From NCBI GenBank assembly GCA_036346225.1, contig JARFIW010001187.1, positions 1,227,001 to 1,291,000 of the forward strand: a stretch of 64,000 nucleotides of DNA, in the 5' to 3' direction. Source of the DNA: Platerodrilus igneus. Taxonomy: Eukaryota; Arthropoda; Insecta; Coleoptera; Lycidae. This document shows positions 1 to 10,218 of the stretch, piece by piece. The notes beneath the pieces were generated by a model. The model made no database searches and was not told where the DNA came from. It was given only the letters and a program-made list of their open reading frames with translations. Within the stretch, counting starts at the first letter, position 1. The number at the start of each line of letters is the position of its first letter. Position numbers and translations under genes: made by a program.

Positions 1-1025
1 ATCATCTTCATGATACACACCAGGATAATTGACTTATCAACTTTTTCATTATTTCTTTTTGTTGTTGTTGCCCACAAAATGCACCTAAAATTCCCTAACC
101 GTAAACTTTCTTAAGATTAAGGACAAATAAGTTTATTGATACCAATTTTACGCTCAAAACTAAACAATAAAGTTTCGAATCGTTTTCAAAATTCCTTTCT
201 GCAGTGAATTATGCCTAAAATAGACGCTTAAAATGTTCAAACATCAAAGTCCTACCTTCAGAAACGAGCATAATGCAATTTTAAATATAAGTGATTACCT
301 AAACGTTTAACTGTATGAAATATGAAGTTTTACAAAATTTCCATCACCATTTTGTTGCGCCCAGAATACGTCCTTTCGAGTATCAAGATTAAAAAATTTG
401 TAAGCAACATAACCAATAACAAACATTAAAATATTGTTATTTCAAAAAGGTATTGCTCTTGTGCCCGAAATTTGTTTAAAATTCTAATTAGTAGGATCAA
501 GTACAAAACAGTCATAAATAATTCAGGTTATATAAGGTCAACTAAATACCTAGCATAAAAGGTATTCAAATATTAAAATTTTCAGAATTTCTTGTAACCG
601 TCTTGTTAGTTCCAAAATATTTGCGATTGCGTCCCACTTAATATTAAAATTTCTTATGTTAAAAATGAATAAATTATATGCGTTACGTCCAAACATCGAA
701 AACACTCAGTGAGCAAAAAAAGGTACAATCCGTTGTGGTCGGTGCCAAACGACCAAATACCGATATACGATAATTTTCACATTGGGGCCGTTGTTCTGGA
801 CCAGGACGCGTTGTGGATAATGCTCTAATGGCCACGACGCAATGTGGATGATTAAAAACGTTCAGAAACCGATCTTGTTTGTGTGATTTAGTAATATTGA
901 GAGAGAAAAGAACAAAAAATTTTTTAAAGTGAAGTGCCTATTTCTACATAAACTTTATTGAACGAGCCTAAAAAATTATAATAATAACTAACAGAGGTAC
1001 AGCTGGTATACTACTGAAAAAACAA
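1..1025. other. AT-rich stretch, no gene seen
   Basis: No reading frame of useful length, no RNA gene and no repeat shared with the rest of the window was recognised here. The last part may contain the 3' flank of the integrase relic that starts at 1026 on the minus strand. Confidence 0.5.
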
Positions 1026-2290
1026 TTATTTGTTCTTGCAGGCACTGTTGTAGTGGCATTTAGAATTGCACAATACCTCACTGGTCTTACATTTGCACCT
1101 TTTAGAGGTGCAGTAAGTTTACAGTGACACATGAGTAAGACCCGAAGCTTTTCTCAAATTTACTGAAGAGCTCGGGACATCGGATGGGTTCATAAAATTC
1201 GAATCGGCGAAAGTGAATTCATTTCGACTATAGTCTTTTCAGTTCTCCTTCTTTGGTTCTTAACTTATACAGACCGGACTCATTAACGCTTAGAACTATG
1301 GCTAGAACGTTTCAAGGGGCACGAAGCCCTTGGTCCACGTCCAGAATTTTAACTACTACATTTTGATCGTAATCAGCAGAAGGTAATTTTTCTCGAAACA
1401 AAGCTTGCTTTTCCAGTCTTGCTTTAGCTACTACACGCTGCTTTATTGCTTCCCGTCTATTGCAAAGGCTGCATATGACTTGATCTTCAGCTTTAATATC
1501 GCATATCGTGTGTATTAAACCGCATTTTTGCGTAATTGAAGAAATCCATTAGTCTTCGCATACAGAACATAATGCTGCATTGATACTGCGCTGGTTACAT
1601 TTTCTTCCCTTTGGTGGTCTGTTCCGTGTACAATCCCGATCAAATCTTCTTCCGTTTTAAAAATTTCGTATGTTTCCTTTCTCTGAGAAGAATCTGCAAG
1701 TCCAATTCTCTGTTTGCCACCAAATATAGCGTCATTAACACTGTTTTTAATTTCTTCATGCACGGCACGATTTTTTTTCTCTGATAAGCCGCAAACCTTC
1801 TGACCATTGTTTGGTATTATTAACAAGCATCCATGCTACCAACATGTCTCTCCGTCCTGATTGGATCGTTCCAGCGATCTGGCTTTGGGAATGCCGTGGT
1901 TTACCATGCACAAGTTTAAGACCTTGCCAGGGAACCTTTAAAGGTTCGATTGTACTATTGTAAAATCCTCGTCCGTTGTCGCTTTGCAGTATAGATAGAG
2001 CACCAAAGATGCAAAAAAATATCGATTAGATTATATGCGACTTCTTCAACTGTTTTCGTTTTAAGTGGTTTAAGAATTGTAAATTTAGTTAAATGATGCT
2101 AATTGTTGCATATGAAACGATAGTCTCTGTCAGGTTCATTCTGCATGTCTATTAAGGTCACTTGGCATCGAGAATTCATGTGGTTTGATAGAATAAGAGC
2201 AAAGACTAATCCCTTTTCTTCATTTTCTTCTTTCCTTGACACTGCTAACAAAGAGACAAATAGATCTGAATAGCTGCCCTACTGACATTG
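1026..2290 (-). pseudogene. Relic of a retroviral-type integrase transposase (Ginger/KRBA2-like)
   Basis: Reading the minus strand from about 2290 down gives a decayed rve-type (DDE) integrase. In order: a segment with MNSRCQVTLIDMQ holding the first catalytic Asp (about 2140-2180), ILQSDNGRGF with the second Asp (about 1960-1990), GKPRHSQSQ (about 1880-1910), and the 103-codon open stretch 1515-1826 containing AVHEEIKNSVNDAIFGGK. Downstream come a CSLC motif (about 1470) and a C-terminal Cys cluster, CKCKTSEVLCNSKCH, just before a TAA at 1026-1028. This order matches insect and vertebrate proteins that automated annotation calls KRAB-A domain protein 2-like; that family is related to Ginger cut-and-paste elements. 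In-frame stops and at least one frameshift in an A-run (near 1770) make it non-functional. Terminal repeats were not identified. The family match is from memory of conserved motifs. Confidence 0.72.
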
Positions 2291-3732
2291 CAGTATTTTT
2301 TATTAACTTCAGTCTCCATAACTATAATTAAAAAAAGAAACTGCTATAAGTACTAACTTATAAAAGTGGGTGCAATTTAACGGCTCGATCGAAATAAATA
2401 ATCGAACGGCAAATTTAGGCCAAACTAACAGTTATTATTGTAACAAGTAATTAAATATAACGTTCAATCCGATACATTACTGTAAGGAATAACACATATA
2501 ATAGCCGTAAGTTTCCCCTTGCAGGTTATGCGGAGTGTTCGAAAATTCTGAGAGGTAATTCTACATTGAAAATTAAGTATAATATGGTCTAAAACAAAAA
2601 GTCAAAATCGCGGCTAATACCGAAAGCACTCTGCTCCTTTTTACATTATAACTATTAAACATTTCAATATTTATTACACAAAAATACTCCTTTGGATTTC
2701 ATTAATTGAAAAATGGTCTTTAATTTTTAAGAAAAAGAATATTGAACAGCATGAAAATACAGGTTAAATTTCAAAAATATTCAAATTATGTCAAAATTCG
2801 AAGAGATACGTATAAGCCATCCTGATACCGTTTGAAAGATGATTAAAATTATTATAAGATTAACTGATAAAATACAGGGTGAGTTACATATCCCCCAAAT
2901 TAGATATATGTAATTAAATGAAACTATTTAAGAAACTTAAGTTAGATGCAACAATGTAATTCAAGGATATATAAAGAAAAGGTTAATGAAAGTTCACAAG
3001 CAAGTTGTGAGAACGGATGTGAATACAATGTATTCCAGACGTAAGTGATACTGCAGGTGCAGGTCACAGTAGGTTATAAAACCGCAACTATTAGAATTAA
3101 GATTGTTACTTTGTATTGTATAAATGAATAAAGAAATAAGCAGACATAAACTCTGCAGTTCACACGAGAAATGTGAGGGGCAGGGACAACATAAATACCC
3201 AGGAAAGCCCAAGAGAGTCAGTCAGTCTTGAGCTTCTCAACTTTAACATTGTTGTTAGTTCAGCTACTCGCCGTAATTTAGTTTGATTAAAATAGTAACT
3301 TCAACTTAGAATATTTTTGATCCACGAACTTGTAATTAAAAATTAATATTGTAATTCAGTTTATATAAATATTGTTAAAAGAATTTTGGAAGAAGACTTT
3401 TTAAAAAAGCAGCTCCCAAGGCCCAAAACCTAACTGGTGTTCCATTTAAAATAACAACGATATTATACTTTGAATGTGCTAGTACTGAAACTAAACTCCT
3501 TGTAATGAATTAGCATTCAGTAAAGTACTTGATCAGTGAAGGGGATAATCTAGTATTAAGAGTTAGAAACAAATTTGCCAAAGTGACTTTGTTTTAGAGT
3601 TATTTAATTTTTACGAAACCCTTAGAATTTTAGAAAAGGCAAAATAAATCAAAACGTTTTGTATTTAGGTATAGAGAGCCGATTTGGAAATCCAGTTTAT
3701 TTTCCACGTGCAATTCAAAAATGTGACAAAAA
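2291..3732. other. Non-coding stretch, no gene seen
   Basis: No coding sequence is supported. A 72-codon open frame on the minus strand at 2994-3212 has no recognisable motif and probably arises by chance. An ACAGGGTG-type motif lies near 2874 and a core-promoter-like arrangement at 3191-3226. Confidence 0.45.
3191..3226 (+). promoter_or_regulatory. Possible insect core promoter (TATA-like plus Inr)
   Basis: An ATAAATA box near 3192 is followed about 27 bases later by two overlapping TCAGTC initiator motifs (3214-3225). This spacing suits an insect RNA polymerase II core promoter. No gene follows that I can recognise, so it could be the promoter of an old LTR or a chance match. Confidence 0.25.
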
Positions 3733-3793
3733 CAGGGTGATCCATTAGAAAAAAATATAACTTTGATATGTAACTTTTTGGGACGCCCTGTAC
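3733..3793. repeat. Short dispersed repeat with ACAGGGTG ends
   Basis: A roughly 60-bp unit opens with ACAGGGTGATCCATT and closes with a GCCCTGT inverted end. A similar unit lies at 15225-15284, including the shared inner text ATAACTTTG.TAT.TAACTTTTT. It looks like a very short non-autonomous terminal-inverted-repeat element or a fragment of a mariner-superfamily end. Confidence 0.5.
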
Positions 3794-4371
3794 ATTTCAA
3801 AATATTTTCAATATGTAGCCCTTTTGGACTTACATAGGCCTACTATGAAGAAAATTGAAAAATTCACCGTCTTGCTATAAAAATCCGTGGCGTTCCACAT
3901 GAATCACCTTGTATAATTCATGTGTTAACTAAACAGACAAGAATACAACTTTGCCCATTTACTATATTTTAACCGATACCAAAATGGCCCGCGCAGAAAC
4001 GGTCGCCGCCGAAACGATCATGCCAAAACGGTTGCACAGAAACATGCGCACCGAATCGTACTAGATACCAATTTTACAACACCTATCGAAACAAAAAACT
4101 TTTTGGAAATAAAACAAATGACCGATTACTCATTGTAACACTAACGGACTTTCTAAGAAAGTACTACACCTAATGTTAATCGGAAAGTTGGACGACAGAA
4201 ACTAATGCGTTTCTTGCTTAATAGTAACAAATAATTTTGTCTGATTTAGAAAAGTAATTCAAGCATAGTGAACGAAAAGTAAATTGTTACAAAAAGAAAA
4301 ATCAATGACCGGTTTTGCCATGGTTGAATCTCATCAGATTGGTGCATTTGTTTTTGCAAAACTATCGACAA
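3794..4371. other. Non-coding stretch, no gene seen
   Basis: Nothing recognisable. There is a small GC-richer patch with repeated GAAACG-like words near 3990-4040. Confidence 0.4.
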
Positions 4372-4478
4372 AGTTTTTGAACTATTGAATGTTTAGTATG
4401 TTTTTATTCATAATATTCTGTATTTACTACTTTTAAATAAGTACTGGGCCTCTTTTATCTTGGTCACCATATATAGAA
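4372..4478 (+). repeat. Solo 3' end of the mariner-type element seen at 33.2 kb
   Basis: About 100 bp are nearly identical to 33163-33262, the 3' end of the transposase relic at 32590-33262. Both share a CTATTGAATGTTTAGTATG start and end in CCTCTTTTATCT(T/C)GG(T/C)CACC. This copy keeps only the terminal segment and has no transposase. Confidence 0.7.
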
Positions 4479-4962
4479 CGATATTCTTATTATTCTTAGT
4501 TATTTAGAAAGACGATTGGGCTATTGTTTTTAAGACTAGGAATTTAAATTGTAAATCGTACCAGAAGCATTTTGGGACAAGCAACATAAAAAAATAGCTT
4601 TGCAAAAACCTAATATTACAACGCTCTTAGAACTGCTGAGAGAAATATTATCCTCAGTCAAATTAAATAATTCAAAACTTTGCTATTTTGCTAAATATTA
4701 AGTCGCACCAGAGCAAGTTTTATGCTCATCAGAACGGCAAAAATAAATTTTGAAAAAGTTTAATATTTCAAAATGCATGGTTTTTGACTTGAAATAAGTA
4801 CAAATTAATTTGAATTGTATATAAACTTTTGCTTTTAAAATTACAGACTTACATTTCGCTAGCATCTAAACGACAAGTAATTAAAAAAAAATTTTTAATG
4901 AAGTATGTGCAGAATGATTACTGCTATGTTTTTAAAATAATGTTGAATATACAATATGTATA
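4479..4962. other. Non-coding stretch, no gene seen
   Basis: No gene or shared repeat recognised. The open frame 4829-5014 (plus) overlaps the repeat at 4963-5049 and is not considered a gene. Confidence 0.4.
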
Positions 4963-5046
4963 TATGCATAAAAGTCTAAGTTATTATTTCATCTCATTCA
5001 CTGTAATACGATAGTATTTATCAACCTACCTTGTATAATTAACTGC

Positions 5047-5049
<3 letters not shown>
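4963..5049 (-). repeat. 3' portion of a SINE-like repeat family ending in (TA)n
   Basis: The text TGCATAAAAGTCTAAGTTATT through TACCTTGTATAATTAACT recurs in reverse complement at about 44375-44470, 44660-44765, 44955-45065 and 47240-47330, and in the same sense at about 47505-47540. Here it runs straight into the (TA)n tract at 5050. The fullest copy (47336-47545) starts with a tRNA-like head, which suggests a tRNA-derived SINE with an AT-microsatellite tail. Confidence 0.65.

Positions 5050-5105
<56 letters not shown>
5050..5105. repeat. (TA)n microsatellite
   Basis: Uninterrupted TA dinucleotide repeat of about 27 units. It separates the SINE-like tail from the foldback element. Confidence 0.97.
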
Positions 5106-5111
<6 letters not shown>

Positions 5112-5142
5112 TTAATGGACTGGTCAGTCTTATAGTATAATA

Positions 5143-5576
5143 TACATGTACATATTATCATGGGAAGTAGTCCAAATCAAACAACAGAAACTAACTGAAA
5201 AATTTTAATCAACACCTAAAGTTTCGGTACATATCTTTTGTACCTTTTTCAAAGGATTGACAAAATTATATTAAGGAGATTGAAAACAAATTACTACACG
5301 ATTCACATTATAACTGTGGGTCAAAAATATTAAAAATTAAAAATTGCCTGAAGGGCAGCGTCATGCCACGATGGCGCCATCGCTATTTTTAATTTTTAAT
5401 ATTTTTGACCCACAGTTATAATGTGAATCGTGTAATAATTTGTTTTCAATCTCCTTAATATAATTTTGTCAATCCTTTGAAAAAGGTACAAAAGGAATGT
5501 ACCGAAACGTTAGGTGTTGATTAAAATTTTTCAATCAGTTTCTGTTGTTTGATTTGGACTATCCATGATAATATTC

Positions 5577-5580
<4 letters not shown>
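5143..5580. repeat. Foldback element with ~200-bp inverted arms
   Basis: The left arm (about 5143-5345) and right arm (about 5385-5580) are near-perfect reverse complements separated by a 39-bp spacer containing GCCTGAAGGGCAG and ATGGCGCCAT. Each arm carries a hairpin motif of the form TTTGAAAAAGGTAC-loop-GTACCGAAAC, which resembles stem II and the GAAA box of hammerhead ribozymes from Penelope-type retroelements. (AT)n tracts lie on both sides. No coding capacity was seen. The same layout recurs at 41429-41802. Confidence 0.88.
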
Positions 5581-5623
<43 letters not shown>

Positions 5624-5730
5624 GGTACAAAAGGAATGTACCGAAACGTTAGGTGTTGATTAAAATTTTTCAATCAGTTTCTGTTGTTTGATTTGGACTA
5701 CTTCCCATGATAATATGTACATGTATATTA

Positions 5731-5776
<46 letters not shown>
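5581..5776. repeat. (AT)n tracts flanking a partial arm copy
   Basis: (AT)n at about 5579-5619 and 5734-5776 flank a partial second copy (5622-5733) of the right arm of the preceding foldback, starting inside its hairpin motif (GGTACAAAAGGAATGTACCG). The second tract is the insertion target of the gypsy element beginning at 5777. Confidence 0.9.
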
Positions 5777-5778
<2 letters not shown>

Positions 5779-7868
5779 CTGTGAAACCACCAAAAAGCTA
5801 TTAATTTAACTGGTCCGTTGACTTTCTTCTGTTACTTGCCTCTTTACTCTTTTCCGCCTCGGCTGCTCACCTAGTTAAACCTTCATCCTCATTCATAAAA
5901 AAAAACAAACACATTCCTACCACAAACATCAACGTTAACTCTATTTACATCAATATTCACAATACATTAAAATTTCAAAATTAAAATTCAGCATAAATTT
6001 TAATATCAGAAAATTTCAAGATTAAATTTATTATCATTTTAATGTGCATCCAGAATTAAAGTCCTTGTAGGATGCCTACTAATTAATGTAACAATATATG
6101 CAGACCTGAGTCTGAGTACAAAGGAGCATCTACCACCCCTTTACGTTAATTAACCAGGTTCGTCTAATTGAGCTCAAAGACATACCCAAATTTTCATCAT
6201 AATCCAGAACATAAATACTAAATACCCCTTTCTACTTAAACAAGAAAATCTCACCTTAAAATTAAAAATTTGCTGTTAGTACAATTTCACTACTGTCCAT
6301 TTTAAATAAACAAATTATAAAGTTATTCAACACACACCAAAACATCAAAGTTCGAACAAAATAGTATAATTTACCTGAAGGTTACTGCACTCGTAGCTTC
6401 AATGTACATCGTCCCTTTGTTAATCACACCATTCCAACTGGGTTATATTTACGGCTTCTGATGCTCAACGCTTTTAAACATTTTCTCTACACCATCATTC
6501 ATCTAAAGTTGTTTCAGTGCTTTTCCGGAACTCATCTGTGTATATCAGAAGCTTGTTTTGTGGATCCATACACGTTTACGAACCATTTAATTATTAACAC
6601 CCCCGAAAAATAGCAAAGAAATTCATACTTCTTTCACAAATATACGCCAAAACTGCCTACTTTTGTGTATTCATTTGTCGTTACAGATTTGACTAATTGG
6701 TACAGTGATACTAAACTTTATTACCTTGTATCTTCTTTTCTAAGTGCACTAAATTACATTCATTGTAGCACGTAAGGAACAAACTGTTTTAAATCACCAA
6801 AATATACGAGCAAACTGTTTAAATTATTCTATCAAAATCGGAAAACTAAAAAGCACTGTTTAACGCATTGAATCAATTCGAAAATCTAAGAGAGCGAAAT
6901 TCATATTAACCCGGGTATATATAGAGGTTAGTCCGTCTGTCGGTCTTGTCCCCAAAACGGACAATTTCCAGAATTTCGTGTACTATGTTCCCATCTCGCC
7001 CGCCTGTGAGTCGGTTCTTATTAAATTTTGCACTCGCACCAGTTAAATCTCAGAAATTTCGACACGGCTCGCAACGTCTGGAAATAACTAATTAATTTTT
7101 ATACAGAAATGTTATTTTTCCTTCTCAAGTTTGCCTTTTATTTTCAACCAATCGCAACCCAGTGACGTTGCTCCACTCACGCCTTTTACTATATATGTCT
7201 CTGTCTTGCGCATATTATCTGTCTCTATCTACCCTGTTCCGAGTGGTACAAATTGATATTCTTTATTATCGATTATTTCAGTCCATGTGGACTGTGAAAT
7301 AACCGACCTTATTAGCATTTCCCGTAACTATTAAGCTACGGTTTCTCCAGCATTCTCTGTAACCATTTGTTATCTGCAAATTTTACGCAGAACGTGTCTT
7401 TTTAAAATACGCAGGTGTTCAAACATAATACTTCTACGATTTGAATATTATTGGGTTTTTACAAGCTTTTATAAATACTATATGTTACTAATGGTTCAAT
7501 TAACTTCAATTAAAATAATACCCTTTAATTTTTAGTAACTCCTAATCAAATATTAATTATTATCTGTACATTTTGTTTAATACCGGTTACTTAAAATTGA
7601 GTTAATTAATATAAATTTTGCACGTAATTTCCATTTGTTTCTTTACTCGGAATGATTTAAATTACACGTAGAGCATTTTAATACTGCTTCCTTTTTTATA
7701 TCAAGCGTCTTGTAAATGATTTAAATCTCTTATATTTAATGAAACGACTGACTTTTTATGCTTCACGGTTTTAATAAAGCGTACCTTTTCCCAAAGCTTC
7801 TACACGGTGATTAAAATTATTTGATGTGATTATTTAATTTTCTACCCTGGTCTAAATATGAGTATTTT
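5777..7868 (-). repeat. 3' LTR of the gypsy element
   Basis: A 2092-bp direct repeat of 11275-13368. On the minus strand it begins AAAATACTCATATTTAG and ends ACAGCA. A TATATATA box (6916-6923, read as CTCTATATATACCC on the minus strand) probably belongs to the U3 promoter. Differences from the other LTR are scattered single-base changes and 1-bp indels, as expected from separate mutation since insertion. Confidence 0.92.
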
Positions 7869-8450
7869 CCCCCTATTTGAATACAAATAATCCCACTTAT
7901 TTGAATTCAAATATAAAATATTTAAACCGCAAACAAAATTTACAAAAAAAGTGCCTATCTCTCTCTACCCTTATCTATCTAACTTACCTACCTTATCTCC
8001 ATTTCAAAAAAATATTTACACCTATCCTATATCCCTATCCTATTCCTAACTCTCACCTAATTCTATAAACTGAAATTATCCCTAACTTCATCCTACTTAT
8101 CCATCTAATCCTATATACATCCTATATACCTATCCTATTCCTAACTTTTAACTAATCTTCACTATACTTTACTTCCCCCTACCTAATCCTATATACCTAT
8201 CCTACTCTTATGCTATTCCTAACTCTCCACTAATCTTATAAGAAATATCTATACTTAACCTATCTTATTTTCTTCCTACATTTAATCTTTATTCTCATCC
8301 TAAACACCTATTTCTAACTATCTCCCATATTTATCCTATACCTAGCTTTATTTTCTATAAACACCTACTTCTACTCTTCTATATACACCTATTTCTAATT
8401 TCAATTCTATATCTATACTAAAATTCACCTATCTCTATCCTTTGTTCATT
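7869..8450 (-). repeat. Purine-rich degenerate tandem tract before the 3' LTR
   Basis: On the plus strand this is almost pure CCTAT/CCTAAC/CTATA text. A phrase like CCTATATACCTATCCTA followed by TTCCTAACT recurs at about 8035, 8100-8145 and 8180-8225, so it is a worn tandem array with units of about 75-80 bp. In element sense it is purine-rich and ends in AAATAGGGGG directly against the LTR, the position and composition of a polypurine tract. No protein is encoded. Confidence 0.75.
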
Positions 8451-8453
8451 AAG

Positions 8454-9310
8454 TTATTTAAATCTAACTCTAATCTTGACCCTCCAAGTCTTTCTTTTCA
8501 CCATCCTAATACTCTTCATCCCTATTTCTCCCCCTTCTATATCTATACTTATCATCCCTGTTATCTCACATAAAATAAACTTATCCCTATTATCCTGACT
8601 CTTAAATACTGCTTCTTCTTCAGTCCCTACACATGTCTGTTTCTCATTTACTATTTTTTTCCTTTCTGCCGACAAACCAAACGATACTACTTTAAAATTC
8701 TCGATTTTTCTCTCTACCGAAAATCCTATGTACCTTCTAGAATTCTTGTGTAATGGAATCAGCCAGAATGAATTCCTTAAATCTACTTTATTAAAAACAA
8801 ACTTGCCATTTAACCTCGTCAAAAGTGTGGATGGTGGACAATGGAATTGCGGTTTGGTCCGTTGATTAATTTTCGTGCATCTAAACATAAACGAATGCTA
8901 TCATCCTTTTCTTAACTACCACCAACGGATTTATGAAATGAGTGTTTGATACCTCTATTATGCCATCTTCCAACATTTTATTTAATTCTGCCTTTATCTG
9001 CTCCCGATATGCTGCTGGAATTGGATAAACCTTTGCGTTGAACGGTTCTGAATTATCCACTTCAATATGTGCTCATAGCCTAACGCTGTGCTTGCTTCTA
9101 CCCCACTAATTCTGCATGTTTTTGTAATAAATCTTGAACCTCTACTCTCCTATCCTCTGGACATCTTATTGTGTTGATCTGTTTACCTTCATCATCCTCT
9201 ACCTCTACTACATTAATACTCAACCCCGTATCATCCTCTGTGACTTCATAACTGCCCTTCCATGGCACTACCCTATCCTTAATCCTTATTACCTTCCGTT
9301 CCATATCTAT
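8454..9310 (-). pseudogene. Truncated gypsy reverse transcriptase (N-terminal part only)
   Basis: The minus strand reads, with frameshifts, the protease-RT linker (9098-9313, containing IRCPEDRRVEVQDLLQKHAEL) and then EPFNAKVYPIPAAYR, LNKMLEDGIIEVS and NPLVVVKK (about 8920-9060). It continues with KVDLRNSFWLIPLHKNSRR and VVSFGLS (about 8690-8800), which are the conserved Ty3/gypsy RT blocks up to the FGL motif. The YxDD active-site block and everything downstream are absent. The open frame then runs into purine-rich low-complexity sequence. It is an internal deletion, because the element is still complete at both ends. Confidence 0.85.
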
Positions 9311-9640
9311 CAAAACCCTAACTTCATCATACAGTCAACACCTAAAATGCTCTGAAACTTCAGTCCAGGTACAATTACAAACTCCTGTTCACAGCTTAAA
9401 TCTCCTATATCTATCCTAAGCACCACAACACTATTTACTACAGCAAATTTCTTTTTATTTGGAGCTACTAAATGGCTACGCTTTATAGGCATAATTCTAT
9501 CACAAACCTTATCCCTAATTTTGCTGACGAATTCCTCCGATATTAAACTCGCCTCTGCCCTGTATCAAGTAATACTTCTACATTATTTTCAAAAATTCCT
9601 ATATTAATAATTGGCAAACATAATTTTTCCTCACTTTCTG
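9311..9640 (-). pseudogene. Gypsy retropepsin (aspartic protease), frameshifted
   Basis: The minus strand carries the protease active-site triplet in VEVLLDTG (Asp codon at 9564-9566). A one-base loss right after DTG breaks the frame; the next frame continues EASLISEEF. The C-terminal half follows in the open stretch 9310-9492, with FVIVPGLKFQSILGVDCM matching the ILG(x)D motif near the end of retropepsins. In an active element it would cut the Gag-Pol polyprotein. It lies between gag and RT, as in Ty3/gypsy. Confidence 0.82.
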
Positions 9641-10218
9641 GCTCTACTTCCTCCTCAATTTTGAAAAATTCACGTGGATGTTCATATACATTTACACTGA
9701 AATCTAGTGGTCTGTCGCGTTCTAAAATCCTGTCCAGGTCTGTTTTCCCTACTTGGTCCTGGTCTAGCCGTCACCTCAGCGTATGTCCTAGGCGTTTCCA
9801 CTCGTTCCGTGTCTGTATTAGCAGTCCCCCTCATGTCCGGTGAACTATTCCTTCTTGTAGGTTCCGGTCTCGGTGCAGGTCCCCTTCCTAAACTATTACT
9901 TCTAAAGTATGGTCGTCGCTGTTCCCAATTCTGTCGCTGGTATCCGTAACTATTCCCCCTTCTAGCATAGTTGTCCCGTCTATTGTCAAACCTAACTGTG
10001 TTGATCTGTCTTTCCCTATTATCCGAGGTCGTCCACTACTTACGTCGTCGTACCTCTGCAGGTATTCTAAAACATTTCTCTGTCCACTATGTTCTGTAGT
10101 GCTACGTGTTGTCTTACTTCTACCTCGAAGTGTCGTGATAAATACTTGATAATTTGTCGGTCCGTCAGTGGTGGGTTCAGTTGCTTTGCTATGCTATACT
10201 TGCGTATAGCATATTGCT
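9641..10218 (-). pseudogene. Gypsy gag C-terminal part, broken frames
   Basis: Continuing gag past its frameshift at about 10235, the minus strand reads NFQEVEQYAIRKYSIAKQL, then LSRHFEVEVRQHVALQNI. After an in-frame stop comes an Arg/Gly/Tyr-rich segment (about 9880-9990, with RRDNYARRGNSYGYQRQNW). This basic region would sit where many gags have a CCHC zinc knuckle. I see no CCHC, so RNA binding may rest on the basic region. It joins the protease region below 9640. Confidence 0.7.
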
